Shown: piece after piece, positions 53,135 to 62,353 of the stretch
Layout of the letters: every line of letters starts with the position of its first letter
Numbering within the stretch: the stretch's first letter is position 1
Source of the DNA: Helicobacter magdeburgensis
GTDB taxonomy: Bacteria; Campylobacterota; Campylobacteria; Campylobacterales; Helicobacteraceae
Direction of reading: 5' to 3'
Length of the DNA: 64,000 nucleotides
Assembly: GCF_000765825.2 (NCBI RefSeq)
Contig: NZ_JRPE02000007.1
Coordinates: forward strand, 55,743-119,742
The notes under the pieces: generated by a model
What the model was told of the DNA's origin: nothing
The model's input: only the letters and a program-made list of their open reading frames with translations
Databases searched by the model: none
Program-made: the position numbers and the translations under genes

Positions 53135-54277
53135 GTGATTGACAGACGGATTCTAGCACATTTTGATTATATTTTGTTGCTTCTTATTTTGCCTTTGGTT
53201 GGGCTATCTTTATTTTTGATTAATGAGCTAGATTCTGTGTTGTTTTCTAAGCAGGTGAAGTATATTGCATTAAGCTGTGGGCTAGTATTTTTTCTCTTTT
53301 TTGTGCCTTTTAGGAAGTTAAAAAGCTTTATCGCCGTCTCTTATGTGATTTGTCTTGTTTTGTTGATTTTGGTGCATTTTATCGGCACACAAAAGCTTGG
53401 GGCACAGCGTTGGGTGGATATTCCTTTTACGAGTTTTTCAATCCAGCCAAGTGAGATTATGAAGATTTTTTTAATGTTGCTTCTAGCTTCATATATTGCG
53501 ACTAATCCTCCCTCAAAGGACGGCTATGGGGTCAAACAGTTTTGTATTATTAGCTCTTTTATCCTTGTCCCTTTTGTGATTATTCTCAAAGAGCCTGATT
53601 TGGGGACAGCTATGGTGATTTTACTTACCGGATTTGGCACACTTTTTTTAATTGGTGTGAATAAAAAGATTTGGATAAGTTTGGGGCTTGTTGTTGCTTT
53701 TCTTGCACCTGTGGCGTATGTCGTCGATCCTTTGAAAGATTATCAAAAAAAGCGTATTATGGACTTTGTATCAGATAAATATCCATATCAGGTGAATCAA
53801 GCCCTTATTGCCATTGGCGCAAGTGGGCTTGTGGGGAAGTCAAAAGAGGAGGCGACACAATCCCAGCTTAAATTTTTGCCTTATGCAAATACAGATTTTA
53901 TCTTTGCGTATTTTGTGGAGCGGTTTGGGTTATTTGGGGCTTTTGGGTTACTGACATTGTTTTTTTGTTTGATTGTGTATGTGCTAAGTCTTGGGTTTGT
54001 GTATGAACGGGATTATTTCCTGCGTGCGGTAACGGGCTATATAGCCATTTTGATTTTTTTATATGTGGGGATTAATGTGTGTATGGTGATAGGTCTAGCC
54101 CCTGTGGTTGGGATTCCCTTGCCATTAATGAGCTATGGAGGAACAAGCTTTATTACATTTATGACACTTTTTGCGATTCTTGAAAACATTCTTGCCTTTA
54201 AGTTTATTTTTGAGTATAATTCCACCCCTAACGCTCGGGGACCTTTAGCTCAGCTGGTCAGAGCACTCGGCTCATAA
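53135..54277 (+). CDS. rodA: Rod-shape-determining SEDS glycosyltransferase RodA, 3' end overlapping a tRNA
   Basis: 380 residues with about ten membrane helices. RodA polymerises glycan strands during side-wall synthesis with PBP2. SEDS marks: GAQRWVDIPFTSFSIQPSEIMKI, KEPDLGTAMVI, and GIPLPLMSYGGTSFITFM near the C-terminus. It starts with a GTG after GGGAG. The frame does not stop at the normal end of the fold but runs 39 nt into the following CAU tRNA, using the TAA at the anticodon loop as its stop. It diverges from the rluD-like gene; their 5' regions overlap or nearly so. Confidence 0.92.
   Translation: MIDRRILAHFDYILLLLILPLVGLSLFLINELDSVLFSKQVKYIALSCGLVFFLFFVPFRKLKSFIAVSYVICLVLLILVHFIGTQKLGAQRWVDIPFTSFSIQPSEIMKIFLMLLLASYIATNPPSKDGYGVKQFCIISSFILVPFVIILKEPDLGTAMVILLTGFGTLFLIGVNKKIWISLGLVVAFLAPVAYVVDPLKDYQKKRIMDFVSDKYPYQVNQALIAIGASGLVGKSKEEATQSQLKFLPYANTDFIFAYFVERFGLFGAFGLLTLFFCLIVYVLSLGFVYERDYFLRAVTGYIAILIFLYVGINVCMVIGLAPVVGIPLPLMSYGGTSFITFMTLFAILENILAFKFIFEYNSTPNARGPLAQLVRALGS
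53166..53171 (-). promoter_or_regulatory. Candidate -10 box for the rluD-like gene inside rodA
   Basis: TATAAT on the minus strand, within the first codons of rodA and 64 nt before ATG 53102. It supports a start downstream of 53159. Confidence 0.35.
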
Positions 54278-54315
54278 CCGATTGGTCGCAGGTTCGAATC
54301 CTGCAAGGTCCACCA
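54239..54315 (+). tRNA. tRNA with CAU anticodon (elongator Met, or lysidine-type Ile2)
   Basis: 77 nt including encoded CCA. Acceptor GGACCTT pairs with AAGGTCC. D arm AGCTCAGCTGGTCAGAGC, anticodon stem TCGG/CCGA around loop CTCATAA, T arm GCAGGTTCGAATCCTGC. The anticodon is CAU. The variable region TTGGTCGC resembles bacterial Ile2 tRNAs that carry lysidine, so Ile is as likely as Met. The 5' 39 nt are shared with the rodA reading frame. Confidence 0.93.
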
Positions 54316-54544
54316 CTTGTGTTATTCTTCTTTTTCTTAAATGCTACAAAATATGAGAATAAAATCCATAAAATTCCATTAATGTTGGGCTTGAGATGTG
54401 CTTTTATTATTTAATGATGTTGAGTTAAGGGTTTGATAAAGCACATAGATATATTTTTGAGAGAAAATTGCTATAAATCGGCTGAATTAGGGAAAAATTT
54501 GATAAAATTAAGCTTATTTAGCATATTTTTAGCAAGTTTTGTGC

Positions 54545-54550
54545 TACAAT
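54545..54550 (+). promoter_or_regulatory. Candidate extended -10 box for the ppiD-like/ftsA/ftsZ run
   Basis: TGC-TACAAT 55 nt before the ppiD-like start, in a 290-bp gap with no other feature I can support. Confidence 0.45.
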
Positions 54551-54605
54551 AGCCGCTTTTAAAACACTCACTTAGATTTTTACTACAAAAAAGGTTACTA
54601 GATTA

Positions 54606-56096
54606 ATGATTACTTGGATGCAGAAGCATAAGAAATGGCTTATTGTTACTATTTGGGTTAGTGCCATTGCGTTTATTGGTGCTGGAATGGTGAATTGGGG
54701 TTCTTATGGCTTTGGATCAAGTAATGATAAGGTTGCTCGTGTTGGAGATATTGATATACATCTTGCGGAGTTTCAAAGAGAGTATGCAAGGATTCTAAAT
54801 GAGTTTAGTCAAATCTCGCAGTTTGGTGGAATGCTAGATGAAGCTCAAGCAAAGCAGTTTGGCATACCACAAATGGCATTACAAAGGCTTATCCAGCAAA
54901 CCCAGATTCTCAATCTCGCCAATGATTTAGGGCTTGTTGTAAGTGATAAGGAAGTGGGTGAAGAGATAGTCAATGCAAAAGTGTATGTAGATGATAAGGG
55001 TGAGTTTAGTCAAGAAGTGTATCGAAAGGCGTTGAAAGAGCAGGGTATGAGCCCAAGTGAGTTTGAAGAAATGGTGCGTAAGATTCTCACTACACAAAAG
55101 CTTTTTGGCGTTATGAGCATCACTCAAGCAGGTCCTATGCTGCCTATTTCATCAAGCGAGATGGCGGCATTAGAGATGGCATATGCAGTGAGAGATAGGC
55201 TAAGGGTTGAGATTCTGCCTATAAGTCAAGTGAGTGTTGAAGTTAAAGATGATGAATTAAAGGCATTTTGGGAAAAAAATGCGGAAAATTGGAAAAGCCC
55301 TATGGAATTTAAGATAGAATATGTTCTAGTGCCTTTTGCTTCACAAAATCCCACAGATGAAGATTTGACAAAGCATTATCAGGATTTTAAGAGTGATTAT
55401 TTAGATGAGAATGGGAATTTGCTAAGTTTTGAAGAGAGTAAGGAAAAGCTTATTAAAGATGTGCAAAAGATTCAGGCTGAAAGTGTGGCAAAGCGTGAGT
55501 ATCGTGATTTGAAAAATGAAAGCAAGAAGGGCGAGATTCTAAGTCTAAAAGAGAACGAGCGGTTTTTTGTAAAAAATGGAGTGGATTTGGTTATTGAAGA
55601 TATGAAGGCGGCTCAAGTGGGGCAGGTGCTAAAGCCTATTGAGGTTGATAAAGGCTTTGTAACACTAAGGATTCTTGATAAAAAGCCAAGTGTGCAAAAA
55701 AGCTTTGAAGAGGCAAAGGCTGAAGCAAAAGTGCTTTTTGAAAGCAGTAAGAAAAGGGAAAAGCTCTTAGCCCTTGCCAAAGAAAAGCTAAAAAATTTTC
55801 AAGGCACGGATATTGGGTTTGTGGATAGATTCTACAATGGTGTGATACTCACACTTGATGATAGGCAGAAGATGAATTTTCTCTCGCATTTATTTTCTTC
55901 TAAGCAAAAAGAGGGTTATGTAATGCTTGAAGATAAGGCTGTGCTATATCGTATAGTAGAGCAGTCTGCTTTGAATGCGAAACAAGGCGATGCAATGGCA
56001 TTTAAGAGTATGAAGTCTGAAGCGGTGCTTGATGCATTGGCGGAGTATTTGAATGAGACTTATAAGACAACTATTTATATTGATGTGAGTAAGTGA
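54606..56096 (+). CDS. PpiD/SurA-like periplasmic chaperone
   Basis: 496 residues. One N-terminal membrane helix (KKWLIVTIWVSAIAFIGAGMVNWG) leaves the rest in the periplasm, as in PpiD. A SurA_N-type segment begins VARVGDIDIHLAEFQREYARIL and runs to about residue 170 (PSEFEEMVRKILTTQKLFG). A parvulin-like region is weak in the middle; the conserved parvulin active-site pattern is not obvious, so it may be chaperone only. The last four nt overlap a possible ftsA start, and H. pylori has the same neighbour before ftsA. Weak AAGG upstream of the ATG. Confidence 0.82.
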   Translation: MITWMQKHKKWLIVTIWVSAIAFIGAGMVNWGSYGFGSSNDKVARVGDIDIHLAEFQREYARILNEFSQISQFGGMLDEAQAKQFGIPQMALQRLIQQTQILNLANDLGLVVSDKEVGEEIVNAKVYVDDKGEFSQEVYRKALKEQGMSPSEFEEMVRKILTTQKLFGVMSITQAGPMLPISSSEMAALEMAYAVRDRLRVEILPISQVSVEVKDDELKAFWEKNAENWKSPMEFKIEYVLVPFASQNPTDEDLTKHYQDFKSDYLDENGNLLSFEESKEKLIKDVQKIQAESVAKREYRDLKNESKKGEILSLKENERFFVKNGVDLVIEDMKAAQVGQVLKPIEVDKGFVTLRILDKKPSVQKSFEEAKAEAKVLFESSKKREKLLALAKEKLKNFQGTDIGFVDRFYNGVILTLDDRQKMNFLSHLFSSKQKEGYVMLEDKAVLYRIVEQSALNAKQGDAMAFKSMKSEAVLDALAEYLNETYKTTIYIDVSK

Positions 56097-56104
56097 GGGC
56101 TAGG

Positions 56105-57478
56105 GTGAGTCGGATTATATTGGGTATTGACATTGGGTCTAGTGAGATTTGTGCGATTGTTGCTGAGGTGAAAGACGATGGCTCACCTTATATCATAGGC
56201 ACAGGGATTCATAAGGCTGATGGGATTAAAAAGGGCTCGGTTACAAATATTGAGCTTGCTTCACGCGCTATAAGAAGTGCAGTTAATGACGCTGCGAGAG
56301 TGTCGGGGGAAAGGGTAGATAAGGCTATCATCTCTCTTTCAGGTGCTTATACCAAAAGCATTAGAGAATCTGCAGTTGTCAATGTGCCAAATAGTGAGAT
56401 TGGACTAAAAGAGATTAATCGCGTAATGCAAACAGCTATTTATAATGCTGTGATTCCAGAAGACCACACGCTTATCCACGCATTGCCCTATGAGTTTAGA
56501 TTAGATGATCAAAACTACGCTGAAGATCCTATGGGTATGAGTGCCTCAAGGTTGGAGGCGTTTGTGCATATTGTAACGGCTAAGAAAACAGCACTTGAGA
56601 ACCTTAAACGAGCCGTGCGTGAAAGTGGTGTGGAGATTGAAAATATTGTGCTAAGTGCGTATGCGTCGTCTATTGCAGTGCTAAGCAATGAAGAAAAAGA
56701 GCTTGGTGTAGCGTGTATTGATATGGGTGGGCAAACTTGTGATTTAATGATTTATAGCGGATATTCTATGCGTTATAGTGATTTTCTAAGCGTTGGTTCG
56801 CATAATGTTACCATTGACTTAGCTACTGCTCTTAACGCCCATCCAAGCACGGCAGAGCAGATTAAAACCGAATATGGAAAACTCATTCTTACAGACGAGG
56901 ATAAGGAAAAGTCCATAAAAGTGCCTGTAATGGCAGGTGAGAATGCAACAACGAATGTAAGCTTAGAAATTGTCCACGCAGTTATTTCTGCACGAGTGGA
57001 GGAGACTTTACAACTTTTGGCAAAAAGCATTGAACAGAGTGGATTAAAAGATAAGATTGGTGCAGGTATTACACTAACTGGCGGTATGGCAAATCTTGAT
57101 GGAATGCAGGAGTTTGCTTCAAGTATCTTTTTTAGAAAGCCGGTGAGAATCTCTAAGCCTATGTCTGTGGGCGGGCTTTTTGATGGGTTAAAAGGCACGC
57201 AGAGTGCCACTGCGGTTGGCTTAGTTTTACACGGAGCGGGGCAACACACAAACTATGAGATGGATTTTGATAAAAAGATTCTCTATAAAAGAAGTAGTGT
57301 TATAGAAAACAATGATGTAGGTAGTATTGGGCTGTCCAAAGACGCTTCACAAGCGGATTTGGGTAGCTTGAAAATCACTCAAAACACAGGTGATTTATCT
57401 GGGATTAAAACCACACAGGAGGATAAGCACGATAACATCTTTATGAGATTCTACAAGTGGGTTAGCCAACTATTTTAA
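56105..57478 (+). CDS. ftsA: Cell division protein FtsA
   Basis: About 457 residues. An actin-like ATPase that ties FtsZ to the membrane. ATP-site segments: IILGIDIGSSEICAIVAEV (phosphate 1), VACIDMGGQTCDLMIYS (phosphate 2), and GAGITLTGGMANLDGM (adenosine). The C-terminal tail MRFYKWVSQLF is the amphipathic membrane-binding helix. The start is the GTG at 56105 with GAGGG upstream; a GTG at 56093 overlapping the previous stop is an alternative. ftsZ follows after 10 nt. Confidence 0.94.
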   Translation: MSRIILGIDIGSSEICAIVAEVKDDGSPYIIGTGIHKADGIKKGSVTNIELASRAIRSAVNDAARVSGERVDKAIISLSGAYTKSIRESAVVNVPNSEIGLKEINRVMQTAIYNAVIPEDHTLIHALPYEFRLDDQNYAEDPMGMSASRLEAFVHIVTAKKTALENLKRAVRESGVEIENIVLSAYASSIAVLSNEEKELGVACIDMGGQTCDLMIYSGYSMRYSDFLSVGSHNVTIDLATALNAHPSTAEQIKTEYGKLILTDEDKEKSIKVPVMAGENATTNVSLEIVHAVISARVEETLQLLAKSIEQSGLKDKIGAGITLTGGMANLDGMQEFASSIFFRKPVRISKPMSVGGLFDGLKGTQSATAVGLVLHGAGQHTNYEMDFDKKILYKRSSVIENNDVGSIGLSKDASQADLGSLKITQNTGDLSGIKTTQEDKHDNIFMRFYKWVSQLF

Positions 57479-57488
57479 GGGAGTAACA

Positions 57489-58628
57489 ATGGAAAATATT
57501 GAAATAGACATTCAGGAAGTGAGACAGGAAGGTGCGGTTATTACCGCTGTTGGCGTTGGTGGCGGTGGCTCAAATATGATTAATCATCTTGTGGGGACAA
57601 GTCCGCACAAATCTATCAAACTTATAGCGACAAATACAGATATTCAGCATTTAGAAACTACAAGTGCAAATATCAAAATGAAGCTTGGTGAGAAGCTTAC
57701 AAAAGGCTTGGGTGCGGGTATGCAGCCAGATATAGGCGAAAAGGCGGCACTAGAGACTTATGAAGAGTTAAAAGCTGTGCTAAGTGGCTCGGATATTGTA
57801 TTTATCTCTGCGGGTCTTGGCGGTGGCACAGGCACAGGGGCAGCTCCCGTTGTGGCTAAAGCAGCAAGAGAAGTTGGGGCATTAACTATTTCTGTTGTAA
57901 CTAAGCCTTTTAAATGGGAGGGTGGCAGACGCGCTGAACTTGCTGAAGAGGGATTGCGTAATTTAAAAGCAGAGAGTGATTGTATTGTTGTTATTCCAAA
58001 CGATAGGCTTTCATCTATCATTCCTAAAAGTTATGGTGTTCAAGAGAGTTTTGAAGTTGTAAATGGTGTGTTGGCTCGTGCTGTGAATGGGATTTCAGGT
58101 GTGATATTACATCATAGTCCAAATGATATTAATGTGGATTTTGCCGATGTGAAAACGGTAATGAGCCACAAGGGCTTAGCACTTATGGGTATTGGCGAAG
58201 CCACAGGTGATAATGCTGCGTGTGAGGCTGTGCGTATGGCAATAGAATCTCCATTGCTTGACAATATTTCTATTAATGGTGCGATGGGTGTGCTTGTGAA
58301 TTTTGAGATGAATGGATACTCACTCATTGAGATAGGCGAAGCGATGAATATGATTGAATCTATTGTTGATAATAAGGCTCACGTGATTTTTGGGACACGC
58401 ACACTTGCAGATGCGGCAAAAGACTATGTCAAGGTAACTGTGGTTGCCACGGGCTTTGAAAGAGAAGTTGTAAGCACCGAGCCACAACCGCAAATGCGTG
58501 ATGAACAAGGTTTGGAGCAATCTCGCCAAAGTTTGCGTCTTGCACGAAAGGTCTCTGGGGGTGATACTGGTTTGTTTGACAATGAAAGCCTTGAAGTCCC
58601 AACCTATCTCCGCAATCAAAAGGACTAA
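57489..58628 (+). CDS. ftsZ: Cell division GTPase FtsZ
   Basis: 379 residues, normal. It forms the division ring. Tubulin signature GLGGGTGTGAAP near residue 115, preceded by VGVGGGGSNMINHLV at the nucleotide site. T7 loop region VDFADVKTVM. A charged linker ends in the conserved tail peptide region DNESLEVPTYLRNQKD, the FtsA contact. GGGAG lies upstream of the ATG. It forms a tight operon with ftsA. Confidence 0.97.
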   Translation: MENIEIDIQEVRQEGAVITAVGVGGGGSNMINHLVGTSPHKSIKLIATNTDIQHLETTSANIKMKLGEKLTKGLGAGMQPDIGEKAALETYEELKAVLSGSDIVFISAGLGGGTGTGAAPVVAKAAREVGALTISVVTKPFKWEGGRRAELAEEGLRNLKAESDCIVVIPNDRLSSIIPKSYGVQESFEVVNGVLARAVNGISGVILHHSPNDINVDFADVKTVMSHKGLALMGIGEATGDNAACEAVRMAIESPLLDNISINGAMGVLVNFEMNGYSLIEIGEAMNMIESIVDNKAHVIFGTRTLADAAKDYVKVTVVATGFEREVVSTEPQPQMRDEQGLEQSRQSLRLARKVSGGDTGLFDNESLEVPTYLRNQKD

Positions 58629-58689
58629 TTTATATCTTGTAAGTATTGAAGTGTGAGTGTAGAATCTTACTTTTTTGGTTTTCACACTC

Positions 58690-59707
58690 TCACACATCTG
58701 TGAGATTTTTAGATTCTGTTTTTCTGGCTTTAAGCCACTCTGTGAGCTTGAAAGAGCTGTCTTTATGAAAGGTAAGAATATCATAATAGTAAATATTTTG
58801 CCTAGAATCTTGTGTGTAGTCCATAAGTAATTTTAAATTATTGCAATCATCACTTTGCAAAACACAAAGTAACACGCCAAAATTATCAAAAATGAGTAAT
58901 TGCTCGTATCCCAACTTGTTAAGCCTAGGGAATATGGATAGAAAATCTTCATTTTGTGCTTGGAGATGATTTTTGTCCCATTCAAAAAATATTGTGGGCT
59001 TAAAATATGTTAAAGTTTTGAAAGCTCCACGAAGCACTTTAAAATCAAAACCATCAGTATCTATTTTTATAAAGTTTGGAGAGAAATCTGCCTTTGACAC
59101 AACAGAATCAAGAGTTTGGATTTGAACGCTAGAGTAGTTATGTTTGTCGTTAATAAGTTTGCCACTTCCATCTTGCAAGGAAATGGTATATGCACTTTGC
59201 TCATCATTATCACCCAAAAAAGTGTGAGAGATGATAAATAATGGGGGAGTTTCAGCAGGATTTAGCGGAAGATTCTTGTTATGCCCCCCCCCCCATACTT
59301 ATATCTTTGATAGTTGCTTTGTGAAAATTATAAGAAATGTTAGTTTTGATTAAATTGGCATAACTTTTTTCGCCCTCTATCAGCAAATAAGAGGCATTTG
59401 GCATATTTGTCAAAACGGCTGTATCGCCTATATTTGCCCCCACATCAATCATATTAAGTTTGCCATCTTTTGTGTAGATATGATGAGCTATGGAATGAAG
59501 CTGCATATCATATGTTGGATATGTTTTTTGATTGAGTGGTAAGGTGTGGGAAAATGGCATTGCAAGTTTGATGTTATTGTAGCTTAAGGTAATGATAGGA
59601 TTTGAAATTTTAAGGATAAGCTTTCTTGCTAAGAGTAAGAATTTTTCTAAGATTCTGTTATTTGTGTGTAAGAGAAGTTGATAGATATATTGTGCTAGAA
59701 ATTTCAT
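58690..59707 (-). CDS. FkbM-family methyltransferase, phase-variable, OFF as sequenced
   Basis: A single gene in two frames around an 11-G tract. The 5' part (59279-59707) encodes MIDVGANIGDTAVLTNMPNA, the SAM motif I of FkbM enzymes, and stops just after the tract. The 3' part begins right after the tract (NPAETPPLFIISHTFLG), continues with VQIQTLDSVV and FIKIDTDGFDFKVLRGA, the FkbM hallmark, and ends at 58690. A tract of 10 or 13 would give one protein of about 338 residues. FkbM enzymes usually methylate hydroxyls on sugars or polyketides; here a surface glycan is the likely target. The 5' end lies about 50 nt from tRNA-Arg on the same strand. Confidence 0.85.
59284..59294. repeat. C11 tract in the FkbM methyltransferase gene
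   Basis: Eleven C. Minus-strand frame: first G completes ATG, then three Gly codons, GCA, TAA. The required length for read-through is 1 modulo 3 (10 or 13). Confidence 0.9.
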
Positions 59708-59755
59708 AATATGAAACCTTTTACTGAAAAATTGATGTTGCTGAAAAGTTACAAA

Positions 59756-59832
59756 TGGCGTGCTCGGAGGGATTCAAACCCCCGACCTACAGGACCGCAA
59801 CCTGTTGCTCTATTCAGCTGAGCTACGAGCAC
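59756..59832 (-). tRNA. tRNA-Arg (anticodon GCG)
   Basis: 77 nt including CCA. Acceptor GTGCTCG pairs with CGAGCAC. D arm TAGCTCAGCTGAATAGAGC, anticodon stem ACAGG/CCTGT around loop TTGCGGT, giving anticodon GCG (codons CGC/CGU). T arm GGGGGTTTGAATCCCTC. Most bacteria use an ACG (inosine) tRNA for these codons. Confidence 0.92.
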
Positions 59833-59917
59833 AAAAGTAAAGTCGGCATTCTAGCTAAAAATCCTTAAAACTCACTTTATATAATGCAGATTTAAGCATT
59901 TTTAAATAAATTTTCCT

Positions 59918-59923
59918 TATAAT
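59918..59923 (+). promoter_or_regulatory. Candidate -10 box for rpsU
   Basis: TATAAT 36 nt before the rpsU start, following an AT-rich region with no clear -35 box. Confidence 0.5.
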
Positions 59924-59959
59924 ACCGCTTTCAAATTTTACAAGAAAGTAGGTGAGCTT

Positions 59960-60172
59960 ATGCCGGGTATTAAAGTGAAAGAAAGCGAATCTTTTGAAGA
60001 AGCGTATAGAAAGTTCAAAAAACAAACTGATCGTAACCTTGTTGTAACGGAACTAAGAGCGAGACGATTTTTTGAATCTAAGACTGAAAAACGCAAAAAG
60101 CAAAAAATTAACGCTAAGAAAAAAATGCTTAAGCGTCTATATATGTTAAGACGCTACGAGTCAAAACTCTAA
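59960..60172 (+). CDS. rpsU: 30S ribosomal protein bS21
   Basis: 70 residues, very basic. The start [20 protein letters not shown] and the following [18 protein letters not shown] are diagnostic of bS21, which helps initiation on the 30S platform. AGGTGAG lies upstream of the ATG. It is monocistronic here, between tRNA-Arg (opposite strand) and the phosphoethanolamine transferases. Confidence 0.96.
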   Translation: MPGIKVKESESFEEAYRKFKKQTDRNLVVTELRARRFFESKTEKRKKQKINAKKKMLKRLYMLRRYESKL

Positions 60173-60388
60173 GTTCTAGCAAGATTCTTAAACCTTCAAG
60201 GCTTTAAGCTTTGGAGGCTTAAGAGACTTCACACAATACTTCTAAAACATTTTTCAATTTCACCTTATTAAACTCCCTTACTATATTAAATGACTTAACA
60301 AAAGCGATGTTAATTTAAGCCTTGCCCTTTTTAGTTAGAATGCTCTAGCAGAATCTCATCATATTTTCATCAAAAGTAGGACATATCA

Positions 60389-62353
60389 ATGAAGCTTTTC
60401 ACTCACCCTGTGCTTTTTAAGATTTTTATTTTGCTTATTTTTTTAAACACCATTATTCTTTTTGGCTCACAATATTTTGTCTATACCAAGCATTGGGATT
60501 TGTATTGGTTTAGCTCATTTTTCTACCGCGAGTTGTTGCTGTGTGTGAGTTACTTTGGCGTATTTTGGATTCTTTCACTCTTGCCTTTTGGCGTGTATGT
60601 GGCGTGGGCTATCTTTGGCATAAGCATTATCTGCTTTGTGGTTGATATATTTTTGCTCTACACTTTTGATACGAATCTTAACTCCTACCTTGTCATCGTA
60701 GCCCTAGAGACAAATCCACAGGAGAGTGCGGAGTTTTTGCATAATTATGTGAATTTTGGCTTGATTGGCGTATATGCCTTTTTTCTTATCATCGCTGTGT
60801 TGTTGTGGGCTAAGATTCCACTTTTGCAGCCCTCCATTAAGCTTAAGAAATGTATGCGGTTTGTGTATATGTGGTTTGTTGTGAGTGTGTGCATCGTGCT
60901 TGCTATGATTTTCACTCACACCAAGCCTCTAAATGAAGATTGGAGCGATATGCTTTATAATTACACAAAGCAGTTCTATCGTGCGATTGAGGGCACTTAT
61001 GGCTTTATGAAAGAATATGAGCGGCTAAATAGTAAGTTTGATGAGCTATCCACCACACTTCAGGTAAAAAAAGCAAAAAACAATATCCAAAATATCGTGC
61101 TTGTCATTGGTGAATCTACTCAAAGAGACCGCTTAAGCCTTTATGGCTATCCGCTTCCCACCACGCCAAATCTAGATTCTATCAAACAAAATAATCCTAA
61201 GAATCTACTTGTTTTTAGCGATGTTATCGCTTCTCACGGGCAAACCCACGAATCTTTAAGCTTAAGTCTCACCTTTGCTAATCAGGATAACACGCAAGGT
61301 ATAGAGACGATAAAGTCCAAGCAAAAGGCAAAATCCACCAAGCCCAGCGAGATTCAAAAGCCGTGGTATGAGTATATGAATGTCATTGATTCTTTTAAGC
61401 TTGGGGGCTATCATACCATTGCTATTTCTAATCAAGAGCCTATAAGTCTTTTTGGTAATGCTGCGGCGACTATTCTTAAGCGTGCTGATGAAGCACATTT
61501 TGTCAATGTCAATGACAAGATGAGCACCACAAAGTTTGATGAAGCAATTTTAGATATTTTAGATGAGGAGCTAGGCGTAGGCGTGGAACAGGGCGATTTA
61601 CAAGAGGATTTTAGCGATGTGGATTCTAAGCCTACAAGCTCAAGCGAGAATCTACCACAAGAGCCACAAAACACAGCAGATTCTAAAGATTCTAAGCCGA
61701 CATTTTACGCTCTGCACCTTATGGGTAATCACGCGAAGTATTACAACCGCTATCCAAGTAGCTTTGCAAAACTTAGCAGTGAAGATATGCTCTGTCCTGC
61801 GGATCGTGTGGAGAATCTAGCCACCACAAGCGTGGAAGAGAATATGCATTATGATAATAGTGTGCTGTATGGGGATTTTGTGCTAAATGAGATTATAGAG
61901 CGGTTTGAAAATACAGATTCTTTAGTGCTGTATTTTAGCGATCACGGAGAAGAGATTTATGATTGGCGGAATTTTATAGGGCATAGCGATAGCAAAATGT
62001 CGCGTTTTATGGTGGAGATTCCATTTATTATTTATGTGAGTGATGTGTTTATTACCAAGCACCCAGAGCTTTATAAGCGATTGCAAAAAGCACAGAATCA
62101 ACGCTATATGAGCGATGATTTAATCCATACCTTACTTGATATTGCAGGAATTGATATGCAGGGCTTTGAATCTAAGCGAAGTTTAATAAGCAATGACACA
62201 ACTTTACTCAAAAACAGAATTCGCCTTGTTGGCGAGAAAAAAAGTATAAAAGATTATGACAAAGAGCTGAAAGCTCAAAAGAGCTACTATCAGCAGGGGT
62301 TGTGTAAAAGCGATGAGCGTATAAGAGCAGATCAAAGGAGCAAGAATGAGTGA
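60389..62353 (+). CDS. Phosphoethanolamine transferase (EptA-type), first of a tandem pair
   Basis: 654 residues. Five membrane helices in the first 180 residues are followed by a periplasmic alkaline-phosphatase-like domain. LVIGESTQRDRLSLYGYPLPTTPNLD carries the Thr nucleophile in GEST. ALHLMGNH and LYFSDHGEEIYD hold metal ligands, and FIGHSDSKMSRFMVEIPF is a family segment. It would move phosphoethanolamine from phosphatidylethanolamine to lipid A, core sugar or another envelope target. A Ser/Asp/Glu-rich linker (about residues 395-440) interrupts the domain exactly where the next gene has its poly-C tract. The 3' end overlaps the second copy's start by 8 bp. Which target each copy modifies is unknown. 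Confidence 0.9.
   Translation: MKLFTHPVLFKIFILLIFLNTIILFGSQYFVYTKHWDLYWFSSFFYRELLLCVSYFGVFWILSLLPFGVYVAWAIFGISIICFVVDIFLLYTFDTNLNSYLVIVALETNPQESAEFLHNYVNFGLIGVYAFFLIIAVLLWAKIPLLQPSIKLKKCMRFVYMWFVVSVCIVLAMIFTHTKPLNEDWSDMLYNYTKQFYRAIEGTYGFMKEYERLNSKFDELSTTLQVKKAKNNIQNIVLVIGESTQRDRLSLYGYPLPTTPNLDSIKQNNPKNLLVFSDVIASHGQTHESLSLSLTFANQDNTQGIETIKSKQKAKSTKPSEIQKPWYEYMNVIDSFKLGGYHTIAISNQEPISLFGNAAATILKRADEAHFVNVNDKMSTTKFDEAILDILDEELGVGVEQGDLQEDFSDVDSKPTSSSENLPQEPQNTADSKDSKPTFYALHLMGNHAKYYNRYPSSFAKLSSEDMLCPADRVENLATTSVEENMHYDNSVLYGDFVLNEIIERFENTDSLVLYFSDHGEEIYDWRNFIGHSDSKMSRFMVEIPFIIYVSDVFITKHPELYKRLQKAQNQRYMSDDLIHTLLDIAGIDMQGFESKRSLISNDTTLLKNRIRLVGEKKSIKDYDKELKAQKSYYQQGLCKSDERIRADQRSKNE
62056..62172. 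repeat. 117-bp block identical to 63884-64000 (tandem paralogues)
   Basis: From CAAGCACCCAGAGCTTTATA to GGGCTTTGAATC the two gene copies match at every base, up to the window edge. Nearby blocks (TTTAGTGCTGTATTTTAGCG and the following ATCACGGAGAAGAG) are also identical, while upstream halves differ strongly. Confidence 0.85.

Noticed and set aside
60185..60235. Rho-independent terminator after rpsU
   Set aside because: CTTAAACCTTCAAG can pair with the sequence ending GGAGGCTTAAG, but no T run follows and the stem is imperfect; too weak to list.
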